A stretch of 6,439 nucleotides of DNA from positions 16,457 to 22,895 of the forward strand of contig CARZYU010000011.1 of assembly GCA_949113215.1 (NCBI GenBank). Reading direction: 5' to 3'. Below are positions 1 through 5,296 of the stretch, one piece after another. This DNA is from an uncultured Bacilli bacterium. GTDB lineage: Bacteria > Bacillota_I > Bacilli_A > RF39 > UBA660. Numbering within the stretch: the stretch's first letter is position 1; every line of letters starts with the position of its first letter. The notes beneath the pieces are model-generated. The model searched no databases, was not told the DNA's origin, and saw only the letters and a program-made list of their open reading frames with translations. The translations under genes and the position numbers were made by a program.

Positions 1-538
1 TGAGATCTTTGGATAAATTCTTAGCAGTAATCGTATCAATTAAATTGGATAACTCTTCTTCGTCTACCATTTGTTCTTGCAACCGTTTTTGTTTTTCTTT
101 ACGGTATTTTTCCAATTCTTTTAAATTGACATTTTCCAAAATATTGTATTCATTGTTTCGTAGTTTTCTTTTCTGTTCTAAAGAATCTACTTGTTCGCGA
201 TTTTTCTTTGCTTCGACTAAAACACTATTAATATCATATATTTTATTGTCATCTTGATAGAGTTGCGAGAATTCTTCTAATTCTTTTTTCGCCTTGGGAA
301 CTTCTAAAAAGTCTTGGTATTCTTTCAGTTTTTGATAACTTTCTCTCGTTTGATAGTTTTTTTGTAAACTCCCAAGTTCCACTGCATTTTGTTCGCTTAC
401 TTCATTGAGGTTGGTGTACTTCATATGGGTTCGATCTGGATCTTGGTAAAGGTTTTGATTTTTATTGGTTCGTCTTACTACTTCACGTGCTGGCTTTTTC
501 ACTTGATGCTCTTGGTAACGGTCCATTCTACTTGCCAT
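1..538 (-). CDS. Charged coiled-coil-like hypothetical protein, 3' end outside window
   Basis: An uninterrupted reading frame of 179 codons starts with ATG and continues past the left edge, so the C-terminus is missing. The start is well fixed: a TAG lies immediately upstream in frame, and an AGGTGA ribosome binding site ends five bases before the ATG. The protein begins MASRMDRYQEHQ and is rich in Lys, Glu, Gln and Asn throughout, with few hydrophobic stretches. Long Lys/Glu heptad-like runs (about residues 60-165) suggest helix or coiled coil. There is no signal peptide and no cysteine in the visible part. It is divergent from the ferredoxin gene, with its own likely promoter at 562-588. 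I do not recognise the family. A cytoplasmic structural or division-related protein with a membrane segment in the missing part is possible but unsupported. Confidence 0.85.
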   Translation of the reverse strand, partial: MASRMDRYQEHQVKKPAREVVRRTNKNQNLYQDPDRTHMKYTNLNEVSEQNAVELGSLQKNYQTRESYQKLKEYQDFLEVPKAKKELEEFSQLYQDDNKIYDINSVLVEAKKNREQVDSLEQKRKLRNNEYNILENVNLKELEKYRKEKQKRLQEQMVDEEELSNLIDTITAKNLSKDL

Positions 539-561
539 CTACTTCACCTTCCTACGATAAC

Positions 562-588
562 ATTCTATCATAAATTGTGAAAAAACAA
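562..588 (-). promoter_or_regulatory. Probable extended -10 promoter for the leftward charged-protein gene
   Basis: Read on the minus strand, TAGAAT (562-567) is preceded directly by TGA, giving an extended -10 element. A weak -35-like TTGTTT lies at 583-588 with a 15-base spacer. The transcript would start near 555, leaving a short leader that holds the AGGTGA ribosome binding site. It is divergent from the ferredoxin promoter, and the two -35 regions are about ten bases apart. Confidence 0.45.
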
Positions 589-597
589 AACAGTTTA

Positions 598-626
598 TTT
601 ACAGTCAAATTCTTCTTCGTTATAAT
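598..626 (+). promoter_or_regulatory. Sigma-A type promoter of the ferredoxin gene
   Basis: TTTACA (598-603, five of six bases matching the -35 consensus) and a perfect TATAAT (621-626) are separated by the optimal 17 bases. The predicted transcription start is near 633, only about 16 bases before the ATG, so the leader carries little more than the ribosome binding site. This predicts strong constitutive expression. No operator-like palindrome is visible in the spacer. Confidence 0.85.
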
Positions 627-648
627 AGTATTAGAAAGGAAGAAAAAC

Positions 649-843
649 ATGAAAGTAAAAGTAAACAGAGATGCTTGCATCGGTTGCGGAGCTTGTGAAG
701 CGATTGCTCCTAATGTATTTGAATTAGACGATGAGGGAATTTCTACCGTAAAAGTTTCCCCTGTTGCTAAGGAAGATGAGGGCGATTCCAAAGAAGCTGT
801 CGAGAGTTGTCCAACGAGTGCTATTTTAGAAGAAAAGGAATAA
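649..843 (+). CDS. fer: Single-cluster [4Fe-4S] ferredoxin
   Basis: This 64-residue soluble electron carrier has the pattern C10-x2-C13-x2-C16 followed by C54-Pro, the four ligands of one [4Fe-4S] cluster. It lacks the second CxxCxxCxxxCP set found in 2[4Fe-4S] clostridial ferredoxins. The sequence is acidic (many Asp/Glu in the second half), as expected for a protein that docks on oxidoreductases. It resembles the Bacillus Fer type. The ATG at 649 is chosen over an upstream in-frame ATG at 577 because that one precedes the promoter, and AAAGGAAG lies six bases before 649. The gene is monocistronic, with a consensus promoter upstream and a terminator that begins at the stop codon. Its partner enzymes cannot be read from this window. 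Confidence 0.95.
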   Translation: MKVKVNRDACIGCGACEAIAPNVFELDDEGISTVKVSPVAKEDEGDSKEAVESCPTSAILEEKE

Positions 844-871
844 AAATCACCTTCAAAAAGGTGATTTTTTT
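842..871. terminator. Bidirectional intrinsic terminator between fer and rluB
   Basis: A perfect 10-bp stem (844-853 with 858-867, AAATCACCTT pairing with AAGGTGATTT) closes a CAAA loop and can extend by two A-T pairs. A T-run to 871 follows on the plus strand. On the minus strand the flanking A-run gives a U-tract, so the hairpin can end both fer and the convergent rluB, whose stop is a few bases away. The stem overlaps the last base or two of the fer stop codon. Confidence 0.9.
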
Positions 872-874
872 GTT

Positions 875-1597
875 CTATTTTTCTTGGTTACTAAGAGCAT
901 AGAGCTGTGCTACTTCTTTTGGGGTAAGAGGACGATATTCTCCTGATTTTAGTTTCTTTACATCAAGAAATCCAAACCGAAGACGAGTCAGTTTTTCCAC
1001 TTCAAAACCGATTGCTTCAAACATCTTTTTCACTTGATGATTGTGTCCTTCATGGATGGTTAATTCTACCATAGAAGTATTTTTTTTATGGTCAACTTTT
1101 CGAAGTTTTACTCTCGCTTTTTCCGTCTTCTTTCCATCGATTAAAACACCATTTTTTAAAGCATTAATCTGCTCTCCTTTTAAAATTCCCTTTACTTTTG
1201 CCAAATAAACTTTATCAATATGAAAGGATGGATGCATCAAATGGTTGGCGAAGTCCCCATCGTTTGTTAAAAGGAGTGCGCCTGTCGTATCGTAGTCGAG
1301 TCTTCCCACAGGATAGATTCTTTTGTCTGTTTCGATGAGATCTACTACCGTTTTTCTTTTTTTATCATCGTCGGTCGTCGTTACAACACCTCTTGGTTTA
1401 TTCAAAAGAAAATAAACCTTTTCTTCTTTGGAAAGTGCTACTCCATCGACCATAATTTCTTCTTTTCCTGTCACTTTCGTTCCTAATTCTTTCACTACAA
1501 CTCCATTTACCTTCACTCTACCCTCACGAATCAACTCTTCCGCTTTCCTCCGTGAAGTAATTCCCGAAGCTGCTATCAACTTTTGTAATCGTTCCAA
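875..1597 (-). CDS. rluB: 23S rRNA pseudouridine synthase, RsuA/RluB family
   Basis: The product converts a uridine of 23S rRNA to pseudouridine (in characterised RluB, a site in the peptidyl-transferase region). An N-terminal S4 RNA-binding domain (about residues 1-48, MERLQKLIAASGITSRRKAE) is followed by the catalytic domain. The latter has KPRGV (68-72), the catalytic Asp101 in GRLDYDTTGALLLT, and the late family motif EGHNHQVKKM (183-192, often EGxNRQVRRM). The 240-residue length is normal. A GTG at 1606 is in frame, but I prefer TTG at 1597. An AGGTGAG at 1602-1608 is correctly spaced for the TTG, the GTG has only a poor site, and the family typically begins M-ERLQK. Either way it follows the 107-codon gene without a gap and probably shares its promoter. 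The RluB rather than RsuA assignment rests on similarity to Bacillus RluB and on gene context. Confidence 0.93.
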   Translation of the reverse strand: MERLQKLIAASGITSRRKAEELIREGRVKVNGVVVKELGTKVTGKEEIMVDGVALSKEEKVYFLLNKPRGVVTTTDDDKKRKTVVDLIETDKRIYPVGRLDYDTTGALLLTNDGDFANHLMHPSFHIDKVYLAKVKGILKGEQINALKNGVLIDGKKTEKARVKLRKVDHKKNTSMVELTIHEGHNHQVKKMFEAIGFEVEKLTRLRFGFLDVKKLKSGEYRPLTPKEVAQLYALSNQEK

Positions 1598-1601
1598 CGT
1601 A

Positions 1602-1608
1602 CTCACCT
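1602..1608 (-). promoter_or_regulatory. Ribosome binding site that decides the rluB start
   Basis: AGGTGAG on the minus strand pairs with the 3' end of 16S rRNA and ends four bases before TTG 1597. It contains the alternative GTG (1604-1606) and the TGA stop of the upstream gene, so that GTG would lie inside the Shine-Dalgarno sequence. Several other genes in this window use the same AGGTGA plus 4-5 base arrangement. Confidence 0.7.
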
Positions 1609-1926
1609 ACTTTTTGGATCATATTTTTTCGTCTTCTGTAATCCATCTTCTTGAGAAGCCATCTGTAATAACTCACCTTTCAAATTTTGAAAAGCAATAT
1701 CATCCTTATGGAGAGACTCTGTCACATCCAACAGAGATATGAAAACAGGAAGTGGTTCCTCGTCTCTTTTTAAAACCCATTCTTCTTGCTCAAGTTCAAA
1801 GATAAGAAGCCAACTTTTTTGTTCCTCTTGGACACAGTAATGATCTAAATGATATCCCATTTGATCTTTTGTAGCGCCCTTTATTTGAGGAAATATATAG
1901 TCAAATAATTCCATATAAGAGTTCAT
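1603..1926 (-). CDS. Hypothetical acidic protein, 107 residues
   Basis: I do not recognise this protein. It is cytoplasmic by appearance (no signal peptide or membrane segment). It is acidic in the middle and rich in Trp/Phe in two beta-like segments (KSWLLIFELEQEEWVLK, about residues 38-54, and LPVFISLLDV, about 59-68), with a basic tail ending KKYDPKSR. The hydrophobic-charged alternation suggests a small alpha/beta fold rather than a coiled coil. ATG 1926 has an excellent site (AAGGAGGG, six bases away). A second Met four codons later is less well spaced. It has its own extended -10 promoter, and its TGA stop lies within the ribosome binding site of rluB, so translation of the two is probably coupled. 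It lies between mutY and rluB. No function should be inferred from that alone. Confidence 0.8.
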   Translation of the reverse strand: MNSYMELFDYIFPQIKGATKDQMGYHLDHYCVQEEQKSWLLIFELEQEEWVLKRDEEPLPVFISLLDVTESLHKDDIAFQNLKGELLQMASQEDGLQKTKKYDPKSR

Positions 1927-1949
1927 TTCTATCCCTCCTTGTCCGGTTC

Positions 1950-1977
1950 ATTATACCACAAAAGACAAAGGAAACAA
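1950..1977 (-). promoter_or_regulatory. Extended -10 promoter for the 107-codon gene and rluB
   Basis: On the minus strand, TGG-TATAAT (TATAAT at 1950-1955) is a consensus extended -10. TTGTTT at 1972-1977 is a weak -35 with a 16-base spacer. Transcription would start near 1943, just before the AAGGAGGG ribosome binding site. It lies in the gap right after the mutY stop, where I see no terminator, so read-through from the repair genes could add to its output. Confidence 0.7.
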
Positions 1978-1981
1978 AGTT

Positions 1982-3007
1982 TTATTTTTTCTCGTTTGGA
2001 TCGTATTTCTTGAAAGCACTGGAAATAGAGTAATCGTTTAATTTTTCTTGTGTCACCCAGAGATAGTCTTTCATTTGCTCTTTTATCTCGATGGAATATC
2101 CAATTAGATCCCATTCGATATGACTAAAGATGTGTTTCCTTTTTGGAAGTGGTCTCATTTCTTTGCAAGGAAACATCGTTTCTACTTGTTTTTCGGTAAG
2201 ATGGCCCTCGACATTTGGAAATTCGTAAGTCCTTGCTAAAAGTCCCGTTTCTCTTTTCTGAATCGCATAACAATCTTGAAAGCGAAGAAGAAAAATGGTT
2301 CGTTTCTCTACTCTTCTTGGATTTTTTGCTCTCTTGACAGGAATTAATTCTATTTTGTTCTCTTTTCTTGCAATACAGTATTCCTTTAAAGGACAATCCT
2401 CACAAAGTGGTTTTCCATTGGGAAGACATATGAGAGCACCTAACTCCATCCATCCCTGGTTTAAATCACTGACGTTTTTTTCCGTCAATACTTCCGTAAT
2501 GAGGTTTTTAAAATATTCTTTCGTCTTTGCATTACTAATGTCTTTCGTACTTCCTGTCACTCTCGATAATACTCTTAAGACATTCCCATCGACACAAGGA
2601 ACGGGTTGGTGAAAAGCTAATGAACTGATGGCACCTGCGGTATAATCACCAATTCCTGGTAAAGAAAGAATGTCATCATAACGATTCGGAAAAGCACCAT
2701 GATATTTCTCCATGATGACTTTAGCAGCCTGTTGCATATTTCTCACTCGCCGATAATAGCCAAGTCCTTCCCATAGTTTCAGTAACGTATCTTCTTCGAT
2801 CATCGCTAAACTTTTCACATCAGGAAGTTTCGTTAAAAAACGAACATAATAGTCTTTGACGACCTCTACTCTCGTTTGCTGCAACATGATTTCCGAAACC
2901 CAAACACGATAGGCAGTCACATCTTTTCGCCAAGGGAGATCCCTTTTATTTTGTTGATACCATAAAATGAGAGGTTCTACGATTTCATTTAATTTGACCT
3001 GATTCAA
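1982..3007 (-). CDS. mutY: Adenine DNA glycosylase MutY
   Basis: The enzyme removes adenine mispaired with 8-oxoguanine in base excision repair. All family parts are visible: WRKDVTAYRVWVSEIMLQQT with catalytic Glu39, and a helix-hairpin-helix LPGIGDYTAGAI (116-127) with Tyr122. Catalytic Asp140 is in VDGNVLR. The [4Fe-4S] ligands are C194, C202, C205 and C211. A C-terminal NUDIX-like domain carries Phe-Ser-His at 294-296, the residues that Geobacillus MutY uses to read 8-oxoguanine. The 341-residue length is normal. The first cysteine spacing is x7 rather than the x6 of E. coli. The start is TTG, chosen because AAGGTGA ends four bases before it. That site contains the stop of the preceding small ORF, so mutY is probably translated by coupling as the last gene of the ogt transcript. 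Confidence 0.96.
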   Translation of the reverse strand: MNQVKLNEIVEPLILWYQQNKRDLPWRKDVTAYRVWVSEIMLQQTRVEVVKDYYVRFLTKLPDVKSLAMIEEDTLLKLWEGLGYYRRVRNMQQAAKVIMEKYHGAFPNRYDDILSLPGIGDYTAGAISSLAFHQPVPCVDGNVLRVLSRVTGSTKDISNAKTKEYFKNLITEVLTEKNVSDLNQGWMELGALICLPNGKPLCEDCPLKEYCIARKENKIELIPVKRAKNPRRVEKRTIFLLRFQDCYAIQKRETGLLARTYEFPNVEGHLTEKQVETMFPCKEMRPLPKRKHIFSHIEWDLIGYSIEIKEQMKDYLWVTQEKLNDYSISSAFKKYDPNEKK

Positions 3008-3011
3008 TGTT

Positions 3012-3119
3012 TCACCTTCTTTTAAAACGAGATAAATAATATTCTACTTTTTCTTCATCCAGAATATTATCATCCATTACCCTATCTGGAAGCAGTGCTT
3101 TAGAACTGCATTCTTCCAT
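3012..3119 (-). CDS. Small ORF, 35 codons, possible 3' half of a frame-disrupted gene
   Basis: The frame begins ATG-GAA-GAA and encodes an acidic then basic peptide ending VEYYLSRFKRR. Its TGA stop lies inside the mutY ribosome binding site. The amino-acid composition looks coding (DDNILDEEKVEYY, helical), but the ATG has no recognisable ribosome binding site. The frame begins inside the preceding small ORF, in the +1 frame relative to it. Two readings fit. It may be translated by reinitiation after the upstream stop about 17 bases further on. Alternatively, it may be the remainder of a single gene of about 60 codons (3012-3195) split by one extra base near 3116. I recognise no family. Confidence refers to this being coding sequence at all. 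Confidence 0.4.
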   Translation of the reverse strand: MEECSSKALLPDRVMDDNILDEEKVEYYLSRFKRR

Positions 3120-3195
3120 ATTCTAATTGATTTAACCAGGTTTGTTCAAGTAAATTTCTTTTTACTTCAAGGTATTGTTCATAATCCAGCTTCAT
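3100..3195 (-). CDS. Small ORF, 31 codons, coupled to the hypoxanthine glycosylase gene
   Basis: The start ATG overlaps the stop of the glycosylase gene as ATGA, and AAGGTGG ends five bases before it, inside the last glycosylase codons. This is a textbook translational coupling arrangement and the best evidence that the ORF is real. The product starts MKLDYEQYLEVKRNLLEQ, is strongly helical and charged, has no membrane segment, and ends abruptly in YGRMQF at a TAA. The next frame continues with coding-like sequence up to mutY, so this may be the N-terminal half of a disrupted protein of about 60 residues. I recognise no family. Its position between two DNA glycosylases would suit a small accessory factor, but that is only context. 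Confidence 0.55.
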   Translation of the reverse strand: MKLDYEQYLEVKRNLLEQTWLNQLEYGRMQF

Positions 3196-3683
3196 CTTGA
3201 CCACCTTATTTTCTGATATTCTTCCACTAGTTTTTCGAATGAAAAAGAAGCATTGGCTGGAGAAGTTGATGGAAGGTAAACTGCCTCCCTTTTCACGTTA
3301 GGATAACAATAGGTTTGATAAAGATCGTAAGCCTTTTTCCCTGTTACAAAGATGGAAGAGATGTGACTGTGAGAAAGGATTTCTGTAAGGTCATTCGCTT
3401 TGATATGACGAATACTCGCATCACTTGCGCCTTCTATTTCACAAGAGAAAACAACATCCCATAAGGCGAGTTGATGTTTTTTTAAAAATTGTTTTTTCCC
3501 TTCGATATTCTCTTCGATCTCTTCTTGAAACACTTCACTTAAAACCTTCCAAAAACGATTTTGGGGATGCATATAATAAAAACCGTATTCTCTTGATTTG
3601 GGAGAAGGAACGCTTCCTAAAATGAGAACTTTTGAATCTTGATTCCAAAAAGGTGGAATCGACTCATGCGTTACATAGGTCAC
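3192..3683 (-). CDS. Hypoxanthine-DNA (deoxyinosine) glycosylase, UDG superfamily family 6
   Basis: It is expected to excise hypoxanthine, the deamination product of adenine, from DNA. Motif 1 is GSVPSPKS (23-30) followed by YYMHPQNRFW (36-45) with Asn42, which matches the conserved Asn of this family. A middle motif LALWDVVFSCEIEGASDASI (72-91) follows. The last motif, LPSTSPANA (137-145), corresponds to the DNA-intercalating loop of UDG/MUG enzymes. The 163-residue length fits. Known family members act on hypoxanthine and lack uracil activity; substrate choice here is inferred from the motifs. GTG is the only plausible start: AAAGGAG lies nine bases upstream and the codon overlaps the ogt stop as GTGA. 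The stop overlaps the next small ORF as ATGA. Confidence 0.9.
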   Translation of the reverse strand: MTYVTHESIPPFWNQDSKVLILGSVPSPKSREYGFYYMHPQNRFWKVLSEVFQEEIEENIEGKKQFLKKHQLALWDVVFSCEIEGASDASIRHIKANDLTEILSHSHISSIFVTGKKAYDLYQTYCYPNVKREAVYLPSTSPANASFSFEKLVEEYQKIRWSR

Positions 3684-4141
3684 TTTCCATTTCTCCTTTC
3701 TAATTCCAATAATTGTTGTTTGATTTCAAGCCCTCCTGCATAACCTACTAAACTTTGATTTTTACCAATCACTCTATGACAAGGAATTAAAATCGCAATC
3801 GGATTACGATGGTTCGCCATCCCCACTGCTCGAACGGCTTTTGCATTTTCAATTTCAAAAGCAACTTCTTGATAACTTTTCGTTTCTCCATAGGGTATCG
3901 TTTTTAAATCGTTCCACACCCTCTGTTGAAACAGTGTTCCTTTTGGATCAAGAGGTAAATCAAACGTTTTTCTTTGTCCCTCAAAGTATTCTTTTAGTTC
4001 TTTCTCTAAAGTTTTTAATAGACCATTTCTTTGGAATGTTCCTTCCACTTTTTTCTTTCCAAAGTGCACTCCGACAATGAATTGATCAGTAGCAATCAAA
4101 GTCAAATCTCCAATGGGGCTTTCCAAATAGCTATAGTACAA
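3680..4141 (-). CDS. ogt: Methylated-DNA--protein-cysteine methyltransferase (O6-alkylguanine repair)
   Basis: This suicide enzyme moves the alkyl group of O6-alkylguanine to its own cysteine, repairing DNA without excision. The active site IPCHRVIG carries acceptor Cys121. The winged-helix DNA-binding part shows TIPYGETKSYQEVA (81-94) and RAVGMAN (104-110), whose Arg104 and Asn110 match the arginine finger and the Asn hinge. The C-terminal GYAGGLEIKQQLLELE motif is also present. At 153 residues it is the stand-alone Ogt type, without an Ada domain. The start is TTG, eight bases after GAGGAGG. The nearer ATG is in another frame and ends after five codons. It is the first gene of the repair cluster, and its TGA overlaps the glycosylase start. 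No Ada-type operator is visible. Confidence 0.95.
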   Translation of the reverse strand: MYYSYLESPIGDLTLIATDQFIVGVHFGKKKVEGTFQRNGLLKTLEKELKEYFEGQRKTFDLPLDPKGTLFQQRVWNDLKTIPYGETKSYQEVAFEIENAKAVRAVGMANHRNPIAILIPCHRVIGKNQSLVGYAGGLEIKQQLLELERRNGK

Positions 4142-4160
4142 TCGTCATCCCTCCTCTTCC

Positions 4161-4166
4161 ATTATA
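4161..4166 (-). promoter_or_regulatory. Candidate -10 element for the ogt repair operon
   Basis: TATAAT on the minus strand lies 19 bases before the ogt TTG start, just after the carboxypeptidase terminator, so a transcript beginning near 4154 would contain the GAGGAGG site and little else. No good -35 is found at 16-18 bases (the region is the U-tract of the upstream terminator), and there is no TGn extension. It may be weak or need an activator. It is the only visible promoter for the four-gene repair cluster. Confidence 0.45.
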
Positions 4167-4171
4167 ATGAA

Positions 4172-4204
4172 CAAAAAGAAAAAAAGCTACGATTCGCTTT
4201 TTTT
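4172..4204 (-). terminator. Intrinsic terminator overlapping the end of the carboxypeptidase gene
   Basis: On the minus strand AAAAAAAGC and GCTTTTTTT form a 9-bp stem (4196-4204 with 4179-4187) around an 8-base loop, followed by further T-rich sequence to about 4172. The upstream arm is made of the last Lys-Lys-Ser codons, and the TAG stop is at the loop edge. Only two G-C pairs make it weak on paper, but its placement between the carboxypeptidase and the ogt promoter supports it. Confidence 0.6.
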
Positions 4205-5272
4205 GGAAAAGAAGTTTAAAAATTTCTGCCACCAGGAAAGATCCTTATTTTCCACTTTGATATAGATAGGAATGGTTCCAATGGTTTCTTTGGCTAATTT
4301 GATTTCTATGACTCCCACTTGCTCTCCATTTTTCCTTTTTCTTTCTTTCTCTAAAGTCACCTTGGTAGATACTTTACTCACTTCTGACTCTTTTAAAGGA
4401 TAAGAAAAACTTTCTTTGACGTAAACATTGCTTTGATAATAATCATCACTGATGTGAAAGGTATTTTTATCGATGATTTTATAATTGGTATACGTGGCAA
4501 AGGCAAAGTCGTACATCTTCATTTGGCTTTCGTATTCGTTGGGATCGTTTAACGTAACGGCGGTTAAACTCAAACCATCCTTTCTGGCATTGGTCACTAA
4601 CGTTCTTCCAGCACTGGGAGTATATCCTGTTTTTCCACCTTTGGCATATTCATAGAGCGACAATAATTTATTACGGTTGTACCAAAGATACGTCTTTCCT
4701 TCGGTTTTTGCAGTATACTGTTTGGTTCCAGAGATTTCTCTGTAAGTTCTATTTTTCCAAGCATAGGAAGAAAGAAGAGCCATATCTCTTGCGGTCGAAT
4801 AATTCTTTGTTTCTTCATCTAATCCATGAGGATTGGAATAAATGGTATTTTCCATTCCTAACTCTTTTGCTTTCTCGTTCATCATTTCCACAAACGTTTT
4901 TTCACTTTTTCCAATGTAATTGGCAATGACGACTGCTGCATCATTTCCACTTCTTAACAGAAGTCCATACAAAAGATCTCTTAACGTCATCTTTTCATGT
5001 AGTTCAATGTAAATATTAGAACCATACATCTTCAGTACTTCCTCTCCAACCGTTACAACATCATCTAAATTTCCTTTTTCGATGGCTAAAATGGCGGTCA
5101 TAATCTTCGTCGTAGAGGCAATGAGTCGTTTGTCGTCCATTGCCTTGGAAAAGAGAATTCTTCCACTATCACTATCCATAACAATAGCGCTTTTACTGGA
5201 TACTTCTAAGGCATTTACTGATTTTGGCAATAAAAAAAGCAATCCCAATAATACAAATAAATACTTTTTCAT
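4187..5272 (-). CDS. dacB: Serine-type D-Ala-D-Ala carboxypeptidase (penicillin-binding protein)
   Basis: It trims the terminal D-Ala from peptidoglycan stem peptides outside the membrane. A signal peptide (MKKYLFVLLGLLFLLPKSVNA, cut after Ala21) is followed by the peptidase S11 domain with all three catalytic motifs: S53-T-T-K56, S108-G-N110 and K214-T-G216. A beta-rich C-terminal domain comes next. The final SWWQKFLNFFSKK segment is amphipathic and probably anchors the enzyme to the membrane surface, as in PBP5 proteins. The length is 361 residues. A GTG three codons upstream is in frame, but AGGTGA is five bases before ATG 5272 and too close to the GTG. The symbol follows the Bacillus dacB-rluB neighbourhood. 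DacA or DacF type cannot be excluded by motifs. No clear promoter is visible in the short gap upstream. Confidence 0.93.
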   Translation of the reverse strand: MKKYLFVLLGLLFLLPKSVNALEVSSKSAIVMDSDSGRILFSKAMDDKRLIASTTKIMTAILAIEKGNLDDVVTVGEEVLKMYGSNIYIELHEKMTLRDLLYGLLLRSGNDAAVVIANYIGKSEKTFVEMMNEKAKELGMENTIYSNPHGLDEETKNYSTARDMALLSSYAWKNRTYREISGTKQYTAKTEGKTYLWYNRNKLLSLYEYAKGGKTGYTPSAGRTLVTNARKDGLSLTAVTLNDPNEYESQMKMYDFAFATYTNYKIIDKNTFHISDDYYQSNVYVKESFSYPLKESEVSKVSTKVTLEKERKRKNGEQVGVIEIKLAKETIGTIPIYIKVENKDLSWWQKFLNFFSKKSES

Positions 5273-5296
5273 ACACTTCACCTAAAGTATCCTATG

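Noticed and set aside
577..648. N-terminal extension of the ferredoxin frame from ATG 577
   Set aside because: The promoter (-35 and -10) lies inside the extension, and the extension's composition is unlike ferredoxin.
2124..2612. Overlapping frames inside mutY on both strands
   Set aside because: They have no ribosome binding sites, their composition is unlike protein, and mutY fully explains the sequence.
3100..3108. Programmed +1 frameshift at TTC-TAA in the small ORF, as in prfB
   Set aside because: The Phe tRNA would pair poorly after slipping (UUC to UCU), and no upstream Shine-Dalgarno-like stimulator is seen at the right distance.
4144..4157. Five-codon ORF starting at the ATG just after the ogt Shine-Dalgarno
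   Set aside because: It is too close to the ribosome binding site and out of frame; nothing suggests a leader peptide.
4161..4170. PerR/Fur-like box around TTATAAT near the ogt promoter
   Set aside because: Only half of the palindrome is present; the bases are explained by the -10 element.
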